From Leucothrix mucor (lineage in GTDB: Bacteria > Pseudomonadota > Gammaproteobacteria > Thiotrichales > Thiotrichaceae): a DNA stretch of 8,852 nt. Positions 1 through 5,332 of the stretch are shown piece after piece. The notes under the pieces are model-generated. The model made no database searches. It saw only the letters and a program-made list of their open reading frames with translations, and was not told the DNA's origin. Location of the stretch: the NCBI GenBank assembly GCA_015662325.1, contig DQUJ01000200.1:1-8852 (forward strand). The letters are read 5' to 3'. The position numbers and the translations under genes are program-made. Positions within the stretch are counted from its first letter, which is position 1. The number at the start of each line of letters is the position of its first letter.

Positions 1-614
1 CATTCTCTATTATGTTATTGATGCCTTCATGGGGTGGAATGATCAACGGTATTATGACCTTATCTGGCGCATGGGATAAGTTACGTTCTGATCCAATCAT
101 GATGTTCTTAATCACATCATTATCGTTCTACGGTATGTCTACGTTTGAAGGGCCAATGATGTCACTTAAGAGTGTAAACGCACTTTCTCACTACACGGAT
201 TGGACGGTAGGACACGTACATTCAGGTGCCTTGGGTTGGGTTGCAATGGTTACATTCGGTTCGTTTTACCATATGATTCCGAAGATATGGAATACCACTA
301 TTTATAGTGTACGTCTAATCTATGTTCACTTCTTCCTTGCTACTATCGGTATCTTGTTATACATCACAGCATTGTGGGTATCTGGAATCGGCCAAGGTCT
401 AATGCTTAGAGCATTTGATGAATACGGAAACTTAGCGTACAGCTTTATCGAAACAGTAAGCTTTATGCACGGCCCATTAGTTGCTCGCGCAATCGCTGGT
501 CTCTTCTTTGTAACTGGCATATTAGTCATGGTTTACAATGTTTGGATGACAATCGCAAGACGTGACAGAGTCAGTGATTCTGCAACATCAACAGCTACAG
601 CTGCCGTTGGTTAA
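1..614 (+). CDS. ccoN: cbb3-type cytochrome c oxidase subunit I, C-terminal part (5' end outside window)
   Basis: This is the C-terminal ~200 residues of the catalytic haem-copper subunit, which reduces oxygen to water in the inner membrane and pumps protons. The reading frame is open from base 3, so the gene begins upstream. The segment [20 protein letters not shown] and the later motif [10 protein letters not shown] are hallmarks of CcoN. The two histidines of HVH (codons at 213-215 and 219-221) correspond, by family knowledge, to the axial ligands of high-spin haem b3 and low-spin haem b. Several hydrophobic helices follow, and the protein ends in a short Ser/Thr/Ala-rich tail. The other haem and CuB ligands lie outside the window. 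It is the first visible gene of a ccoNOQP operon, and its TAA stop overlaps the ribosome binding site of ccoO, which suggests coupled translation. The identification is firm. Confidence 0.97.
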   Translation, partial: FSIMLLMPSWGGMINGIMTLSGAWDKLRSDPIMMFLITSLSFYGMSTFEGPMMSLKSVNALSHYTDWTVGHVHSGALGWVAMVTFGSFYHMIPKIWNTTIYSVRLIYVHFFLATIGILLYITALWVSGIGQGLMLRAFDEYGNLAYSFIETVSFMHGPLVARAIAGLFFVTGILVMVYNVWMTIARRDRVSDSATSTATAAVG

Positions 615-618
615 GGAG
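613..618 (+). promoter_or_regulatory. Ribosome binding site of ccoO overlapping the ccoN stop codon
   Basis: AAGGAG starts on the second base of the ccoN TAA stop (612-614) and sits 7 bases before the ccoO ATG at 626. It fixes the ccoO start and implies that ribosomes ending ccoN feed ccoO initiation. Confidence 0.85.
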
Positions 619-625
619 AAATAGT

Positions 626-1381
626 ATGTTGAAACACGAAAGTATAGAAACAAACGCAGCGTTATTAATTATATTAACGCTAACGGCTATCAGTATTGGT
701 GGCTTAATCGAGATTGTTCCTTTGTTTTATATTGAAGGCACAGTTGAAGATGTACGTAATGAAGACGGCAAACAAGCGGTTCGTCCTTACACTGCGTTAG
801 AGCAGTTAGGTCGTGATATTTATACCCGTGAAGGTTGTTACCTTTGTCATTCACAAATGATTCGTCCCTTTAGAGATGAGCATCTACGATACGGTCACTA
901 TTCATTAGCGGCTGAATCTCAGTATGATCATCCTTTCCAGTGGGGTTCTAAACGTACAGGGCCAGATTTAGCACGTGTCGGTGGGAAATATTCAAGTACA
1001 TGGCACGCTAAGCACTTGATTGCTCCGCGTTCAGTTGTACCAGAGTCAATCATGCCTAACTACCCTTGGTTACAAGACACTGATCTTGATGTCAAAGGTC
1101 TTCAAGCTAAAATGAGAGCACTTAAAGCAGTCGGTGTGCCTTACTCGTTAACTAAGATTGAATATGATACAAATGTCGAAAACTTTGGTGAAGATGTTGC
1201 CAAAAAACTCGATATTACAAAAGCAGATAGCAATCTAGTCGCTCAAGCGAAGCTAGGTAATTTCGATGGCAACCCAGATAAGCTCAGTGAAATGGATGCT
1301 TTAGTCGCTTATTTGCAGGTTCTTGGAACAATGATTGATTTCAGCAGGCACGATGAAGCTGAATTCGTTAAGTTCCGCTAG
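626..1381 (+). CDS. ccoO: cbb3-type cytochrome c oxidase subunit II, membrane-anchored mono-haem cytochrome c
   Basis: CcoO passes electrons from CcoP to the CcoN active site at the periplasmic face of the inner membrane. The 251-residue protein has one N-terminal membrane helix (about residues 11-35) that acts as an uncleaved anchor. The haem c motif is CYLCH at residues 71-75, within the family signature GCYLCHSQMIRPF, and M143 in SIMPNYPWL is the likely sixth haem ligand. The segment with WGSKRTGPDLARVGGKYS (106-123) is also typical. A charged stretch of about residues 155-215 precedes the final cytochrome helix containing DALVAYLQVLG. The length is at the upper end of the usual range. The start is set by the AAGGAG site immediately upstream. 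It lies between ccoN and ccoQ in the structural operon. Confidence 0.97.
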   Translation: MLKHESIETNAALLIILTLTAISIGGLIEIVPLFYIEGTVEDVRNEDGKQAVRPYTALEQLGRDIYTREGCYLCHSQMIRPFRDEHLRYGHYSLAAESQYDHPFQWGSKRTGPDLARVGGKYSSTWHAKHLIAPRSVVPESIMPNYPWLQDTDLDVKGLQAKMRALKAVGVPYSLTKIEYDTNVENFGEDVAKKLDITKADSNLVAQAKLGNFDGNPDKLSEMDALVAYLQVLGTMIDFSRHDEAEFVKFR

Positions 1382-1420
1382 GTTCTGTAATTAACGCAAG
1401 CTTAAAACGAGACATATAAA

Positions 1421-1654
1421 ATGATGCAAGACATTTTTGATTGGTTCATGGTGATGGCTAATAACAAAGCAGTAACGGTTATTATTTTCATTATTACTTT
1501 TTCTGCCATCATTATTTATGTTTACGGTAACAAAAAACGCAGCAAGCGATTTGAAGAATATCGCAATATTCCTTTTCTTGATGATGACTATGATCAACGA
1601 ATTCCTGATGGACATTCTCAAGATAAGACTACTCATATAGAAGGTGAGAAATAA
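1421..1654 (+). CDS. ccoQ: cbb3-type cytochrome c oxidase small subunit (CcoQ/FixQ)
   Basis: This small single-helix membrane protein is, in the family, a non-catalytic subunit that stabilises association of CcoP with the CcoNO core. At 77 residues it is a little longer than many CcoQ proteins. It has a membrane helix at about residues 18-36, then the basic and aromatic family motif YGNKKRSKRFEEYRNIPFLDD, and a polar tail ending in GEK. Two consecutive ATG codons (1421 and 1424) could both serve as start. The only Shine-Dalgarno-like sequence is a weak GAGA at 1409-1412. A gap of 39 bases separates it from ccoO. Its last codons contain the ribosome binding site of ccoP, so the two genes are tightly linked. 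The call rests on position and on the conserved motif after the helix. Confidence 0.92.
   Translation: MMQDIFDWFMVMANNKAVTVIIFIITFSAIIIYVYGNKKRSKRFEEYRNIPFLDDDYDQRIPDGHSQDKTTHIEGEK
1641..1648 (+). promoter_or_regulatory. Ribosome binding site that decides the ccoP start
   Basis: AAGGTGAG lies inside the last codons of ccoQ, 7 bases before ATG 1656. The in-frame GTG at 1644 is part of this site, so ATG 1656 is the better start for ccoP. Confidence 0.75.
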
Positions 1655-1655
1655 A

Positions 1656-2675
1656 ATGGCGGACAATAAGCACAAAGAACACATCGTAACAAAGGATCCT
1701 ATTACAGGTGTAGAAACAACAGGGCATGTGTGGGATGACACACTCCAAGAATTTAATAACCCACTACCACGTTGGTGGTTATATGCTTATTACGGCACAA
1801 TTGTCTTTTCAATTGTGTATTGGATTATGTACCCATCTTGGCCGATTGGATCATCAATTGTTGAAAAAGGTTATCTTTCAGGAGCCAAAACAATTACCTT
1901 TAAATCAGATTCACTAAAAGACGGCAAACGAATCATCGCTGGTGGTGAAGAGGTTACGACTCATTGGAATACACGTGCATTATTAGCGTATGAAATGCAA
2001 AATGATCCTTATGAATTAAAGCGTCAAGAAATGGTAAAATTGGTTGCGGCTACACCATTAGGTGATATTGCAGCTGATACCGATAAAAGTGCCTTTGTTC
2101 GTGCATACGGTAAAGGTATTTTTGGTGATTACTGTGCGGGTTGTCATCAATCAGGTGGTCAAGGCGTTATTGGTGATTACCCTAACTTAGTAGATGATGC
2201 TTGGTTATGGGGAAATGCTGATACCGTAGGTAAAGAAGGTGATAAAAACTATAAACTAGGTGATATCGAAACGTCTATTCGTAAAGGTCGTAAAGGTAAT
2301 ATGCCAAGTCACGCGGCTACACTTTCTGATGCAGAAATGACAGCTACAGCAAATTACGTGCTAAGTCTTTCAGGTGAGGAATCAGACGCATCGCTAACTG
2401 AAAGCGGCAAAAAAATCTTTAATACTAAAGGCTGTTCTGGCTGTCATATGGCAACCGGTATTGGTATGAAGGCTCTAGGTTCTGCTAACTTAACCGATAA
2501 AATCTGGACACAAGCAAATGTACCTGCAGCATCTACAACCGAAGCAAAAGTAATGGCGGTTAAGACTGTTATTGCTGATGGTATTCAACGTGAAATGCCT
2601 GCTTGGGAATCTCGTCTTTCAAATGATGAAATTAAAGTATTAGTTGCTTACCTTAAATTATTAAGTTCTAACTAG
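1656..2675 (+). CDS. ccoP: cbb3-type cytochrome c oxidase subunit III, membrane-anchored di-haem cytochrome c
   Basis: CcoP receives electrons from soluble or membrane c-type cytochromes and passes them to CcoO. Counted from ATG 1656 the protein has 339 residues. The N-terminus carries the conserved DGI/V-type segment (DPITGVETTGHVWDD, 14-28) and EFNNPLPRWW before a membrane helix at about 41-60. Two cytochrome c domains follow, with haem motifs CAGCH at 160-164 and CSGCH at 260-264. M216 (GNMPSH) and M314 (REMPAW) are the likely distal ligands. The protein is longer than a typical CcoP because about 35-45 extra residues lie between the helix and the first haem domain (about 65-112). An in-frame GTG at 1644 could add four residues, but it lies within the Shine-Dalgarno sequence. 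It starts one base after the ccoQ stop and is the last gene before a strong terminator. Confidence 0.96.
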   Translation: MADNKHKEHIVTKDPITGVETTGHVWDDTLQEFNNPLPRWWLYAYYGTIVFSIVYWIMYPSWPIGSSIVEKGYLSGAKTITFKSDSLKDGKRIIAGGEEVTTHWNTRALLAYEMQNDPYELKRQEMVKLVAATPLGDIAADTDKSAFVRAYGKGIFGDYCAGCHQSGGQGVIGDYPNLVDDAWLWGNADTVGKEGDKNYKLGDIETSIRKGRKGNMPSHAATLSDAEMTATANYVLSLSGEESDASLTESGKKIFNTKGCSGCHMATGIGMKALGSANLTDKIWTQANVPAASTTEAKVMAVKTVIADGIQREMPAWESRLSNDEIKVLVAYLKLLSSN

Positions 2676-2690
2676 TTAACTTAATTTTTT

Positions 2691-2731
2691 TAAAATAAAA
2701 ACGGCCGGTTATTCCGGCCGTTTTTATTTTA
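2691..2731 (+). terminator. Rho-independent terminator of ccoNOQP, probably bidirectional
   Basis: A perfect 18-bp inverted repeat with a 5-base loop (TTATT, 2709-2713) has a GC-rich core CGGCCGG/CCGGCCG, flanked by an A-rich 5' arm and a T-rich 3' arm (TTTTTATTTT). It starts 15 bases after the ccoP stop. Because the arms are A-rich and T-rich symmetrically, it should also work on the minus strand. It separates the structural operon from the ccoG operon. Confidence 0.93.
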
Positions 2732-2744
2732 TTTCTTTAACATC

Positions 2745-2826
2745 GAGACCTTTTGCATGAAAGATATGACGGATTAAAAAAATTACGCTATTTTTTACTT
2801 TCACCATGCTCTCATGCAAATGTCTC
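2745..2826. repeat. 82-base imperfect palindrome, unknown role
   Basis: The two ends are mirror images: GAGAC (2745-2749) pairs with GTCTC (2822-2826), and TTTGCATGA (2752-2760) pairs perfectly with TCATGCAAA (2812-2820). Pairing continues inward with mismatches: AG/CT, ATG with CAT, then AAAAAA with TTTTTT. It ends at the apical loop TACGCT (2784-2789). About 28 base pairs can form in total. It lies between the ccoP terminator and the ccoG promoter and has no coding potential. It could be a small structured RNA, a remnant of a miniature inverted-repeat element, or a dispersed palindromic repeat. No clear target-site duplication flanks it. The symmetry is directly seen; the role is not known. 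Confidence 0.6.
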
Positions 2827-2844
2827 AACTCAATTATTTAGAAC

Positions 2845-2868
2845 GCAGATTGATTATTTTCAATCTGC
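2845..2868. promoter_or_regulatory. FNR/ANR-type binding site upstream of ccoG
   Basis: TTGAT-TATT-TTCAA (2850-2863) matches the FNR consensus TTGAT-N4-ATCAA at 9 of 10 defined positions. It is embedded in a longer perfect dyad, GCAGATTGA (2845-2853) and TCAATCTGC (2860-2868), with the same centre at 2856.5. FNR and ANR are oxygen-sensing activators known to control cbb3 oxidase genes in proteobacteria. The dyad is followed by TTTT and could also form a weak hairpin in RNA, but the promoter geometry downstream favours an operator. Confidence 0.68.
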
Positions 2869-2885
2869 TTTTAAAGCATCTAGGG

Positions 2886-2898
2886 TACTATTTCCCTC
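2886..2898 (+). promoter_or_regulatory. Predicted -10 element and transcription start of ccoG
   Basis: TACTAT at 2886-2891 matches the -10 consensus TATAAT at four positions, including the important second A and final T. With this as -10, the start falls at about 2898. The FNR-type dyad is then centred at -41.5, the standard position for class II activation, where the regulator overlaps and replaces the -35 element. The leader would be about 24 bases with a weak AAGAG ribosome binding site (2908-2912). Confidence 0.55.
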
Positions 2899-2921
2899 AT
2901 ATATTTTAAGAGTAAAACTTC

Positions 2922-4328
2922 ATGAGTGATTTTCCAATTCCAGTTGTAGCAGAGAATGTTTCGATACATCCTCGTTCCATTAAAGGTCGTTTCCGTAGCT
3001 TTAAATCAATTGTTTTATATCTTGGTTACGCCGTCTATTTCCTTTTACCGTGGATACCATGGAGTCGCCCAGTCGGTGCAAATCAAGCTGTCTTATTTGA
3101 TATGGTGGCAAGAAAGTTCTATATCTTTGGCATGGTTATTTATGCACAGGATATTTTTTGGCTTGCGGCGTTACTTTTTCTTGCGGCTGTTGTTTTATTC
3201 TTCTCAACCGCGCTCGTCGGTCGCGCCTTTTGTGGTTATTTCTGTTTTCAGACATTATGGACAGATGCCTATCGAGAAATTGAAAAAGCCATTCAAGGTG
3301 ATCGCGTTAAACGCATACGTCTTGATAAACAATCCTGGAACCTAGAAAAGATTGTAAAGAAAGGCTCTACCCATTTCTTTTGGTTGCTCTTATCATTGTG
3401 GACTGGCTTAACATTCGCTTTATATTGGGGTTATGCACCCGATATGGTAAAAGATTTCTTTACGGGTAATTCATCAACTGTTGTTTATGGTACTGCTTTC
3501 GGTTTAATGGTAACCACTTATATCGCTGCTGGTTTAATGCAAGAGAGTGTCTGTCAGCATATTTGTCCTTATGCACGTTTTCAAAGTGTAATGATTGATA
3601 AGGACAGTTTAATCCCTACCTACGATTATAATCGTGGTGAAATGAAAGAGGGTCGAGCAAAACCGATTAAAGTGCTTAAAACAATGGAATCACGACATGA
3701 TGCAGGTGTGGGTGATTGTGTTGATTGTGGTTTATGTGTTCAAGTTTGCCCTGTAGGAATTGATATTCGTGATGGTATGCAATACGCCTGTATTCAGTGT
3801 GGTTTGTGTGTAGATGCCTGTGATTCTATTATGGATGCACGCGGATGGGATCGTGGACTGATACGGTATGAATCCGAAAATGGTTTAGAAACGGGTAAAA
3901 CACACTTCTTTAAATTAAGAACATATGGCTACGGTCTCGCTACATTAGGCGCAATTAGCTTCTTAGTTTGGAGCATAAATGGCCATAAGATCATTGAAAG
4001 TACCGCGCGTCAAATCCGTAGTCCGCTTTATGTAACGTTGTCTGATGGAAAAATACTCAACAAATATGAATTGAAAGTCGTTAATAAATCTATGTTAGCA
4101 TCTAGTTTTGACCTATCCTTAAAAGACTTACCTGATGCTCAGCTGGATACGGGTGCAATCAAAGATGTTTCTTTGAGACCTGATGAAAGACAGCGTATAT
4201 TGATCAAAGTACGTCGTGATCCTGCAAAAAGTAGTTCAAAGCGAACTCGGTTTCAGTTTGTTCTTACGCCAAAAACAGGTGAAGTCAAAGAAACTATTTA
4301 CATTGACTCACAATTTATAATTCCGTGA
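2922..4328 (+). CDS. ccoG: cbb3 oxidase assembly protein CcoG, membrane iron-sulfur protein (cupric reductase type)
   Basis: CcoG (FixG) is required for cbb3 oxidase biogenesis. Work on the family describes it as a Cu(II) reductase that prepares Cu(I) for delivery. The 468-residue protein has membrane helices at about 31-47, 79-97, 152-171, 187-206 and 336-352. Cysteine pairs C104/C108 (FCGYFCFQ) and C211/C215 (CQHICPYAR) follow helices 2 and 4. Two [4Fe-4S] ferredoxin motifs lie at 266-276 (CVDCGLCVQVCP) and 290-300 (CIQCGLCVDAC). Five helices place all these cysteines in the cytoplasm and the C-terminal ~115 residues, which look like the FixG Ig-like domain, in the periplasm. The length is normal. 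It is the first gene of the assembly operon and follows an FNR-type promoter. ATG 2922 has only a weak Shine-Dalgarno sequence, but the N-terminal sequence fits the family. Confidence 0.96.
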   Translation: MSDFPIPVVAENVSIHPRSIKGRFRSFKSIVLYLGYAVYFLLPWIPWSRPVGANQAVLFDMVARKFYIFGMVIYAQDIFWLAALLFLAAVVLFFSTALVGRAFCGYFCFQTLWTDAYREIEKAIQGDRVKRIRLDKQSWNLEKIVKKGSTHFFWLLLSLWTGLTFALYWGYAPDMVKDFFTGNSSTVVYGTAFGLMVTTYIAAGLMQESVCQHICPYARFQSVMIDKDSLIPTYDYNRGEMKEGRAKPIKVLKTMESRHDAGVGDCVDCGLCVQVCPVGIDIRDGMQYACIQCGLCVDACDSIMDARGWDRGLIRYESENGLETGKTHFFKLRTYGYGLATLGAISFLVWSINGHKIIESTARQIRSPLYVTLSDGKILNKYELKVVNKSMLASSFDLSLKDLPDAQLDTGAIKDVSLRPDERQRILIKVRRDPAKSSSKRTRFQFVLTPKTGEVKETIYIDSQFIIP

Positions 4329-4388
4329 TAACCCTAAGTATTACAATCGGGTATAACAACAGGGAATTACAACTTTTAAGTAAAACAT

Positions 4389-5306
4389 ATGAATAACTAT
4401 CCATTATTAATGACCTTGGGCCTTGGCTCATTGCTCGCGTTCTTTTTGTATTTCATGCTCTTTAAGGTGATTCGTTGGGGCGGTACAATCTCTGCTGTCG
4501 CAACGGCGGCGCTTATGTTGCTAATTTATGTGCCTCTTTCAGTAATACATTGGGATGGTATTGATGTGTTTGCAATCCACTTTGCCTTTTTTATGATGAT
4601 TCCTTACGGATTAGGCATTATTAACGGTGTACATGAAGAACGCCAAGCCATAGAGGGATCAAAATTTAATAAGAAAGGGATGCATTGGATTCCCGCTTTA
4701 ATCATCACTTTTTTCATCTCAATAGCGGTGGTGGATAGTTTTATTATTTCATCTGCAACAAGCGGCTTAGATACGGGTTTATCTAAAATACTATTACCAA
4801 AGCCCGCCAGTGATGACATAAGTAATAACTTAAGTTCACAATTTACGGGCGCCGTTTCGAATGATCTGCAAGATGAAGAAAAGCAATTTGATAATTATGT
4901 AATCAAGCTTAACAAACAACGCGCGCGTGCTTGGAAAATAACCGGAGGCTGGGATAATCCACCATTGATCAATCAAGAAGAAGTGTTTCGTTTAGTCGCT
5001 AAAGATAAGTCTGGCGCACCTATAACTGGTGCTAAAGTCAGTGTAGAGTTTAGACGCGCATCGGCAAGAAAATACGATAAACTCTATGTGCTAGAAGAAA
5101 GCACCAAAGCGGGTAAAGGTAGCTACGCCATACGTGCAAAGTTACCGTTGGCAGGTTGTTGGTCAATGAAAGTATTAGTCATCAAAGGTGATGACGAACA
5201 TGAAATTAAAGGCGAAACTGAAATATCAACGATGATTGATGGTAAACGTGTCACCCCCGCGTGTGCAGATGGCGAACCAGATATTGAAACAAAGCGTTCA
5301 CGTTAG
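4389..5306 (+). CDS. FixH-like cbb3 oxidase assembly protein with an extra four-helix N-terminal region
   Basis: The C-terminal part (about residues 180-285) resembles the periplasmic FixH domain. It has KQRARAWKITGGWDNPPL, a beta-rich segment with GAPITGAKVSVEFRRA, then GSYAIRAKLPLAGCWSMKVLV, a FixH-like G-x-W ending. FixH/CcoH proteins act with CcoG and CcoI in cbb3 maturation and usually have about 150-180 residues with one membrane helix. This one has 305 residues with four predicted helices (about 6-26, 33-54, 58-79, 99-121) and a polar linker (122-180). Positive charges lie in the loops after helices 1 and 3 (K26, R29; R85, K92, K95, K96), which puts the FixH-like domain in the periplasm, as expected. 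C257 and C292 could form a disulfide. It lies between ccoG and ccoI, exactly where ccoH is expected, 60 bases after ccoG. The family assignment is likely; the role of the extra helices is unknown, so no symbol is given. Confidence 0.8.
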   Translation: MNNYPLLMTLGLGSLLAFFLYFMLFKVIRWGGTISAVATAALMLLIYVPLSVIHWDGIDVFAIHFAFFMMIPYGLGIINGVHEERQAIEGSKFNKKGMHWIPALIITFFISIAVVDSFIISSATSGLDTGLSKILLPKPASDDISNNLSSQFTGAVSNDLQDEEKQFDNYVIKLNKQRARAWKITGGWDNPPLINQEEVFRLVAKDKSGAPITGAKVSVEFRRASARKYDKLYVLEESTKAGKGSYAIRAKLPLAGCWSMKVLVIKGDDEHEIKGETEISTMIDGKRVTPACADGEPDIETKRSR

Positions 5307-5332
5307 GGCCGGCTGCTTAGAGACTCAAAATA

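Noticed and set aside
1644..1655. GTG at 1644 as the ccoP start
   Set aside because: It lies inside the Shine-Dalgarno sequence that serves ATG 1656.
1391..1741. Minus-strand open frame across ccoQ and the ccoP start
   Set aside because: It lies opposite two well-supported genes and its translation resembles no family; it is an antisense shadow.
2845..2872. Second Rho-independent terminator (9-bp stem followed by TTTT)
   Set aside because: The stem is AT-rich with a short T run, lies directly upstream of ccoG after an already perfect terminator, and its centre coincides with an FNR box at the ideal distance from a -10 element. An operator is the better reading.
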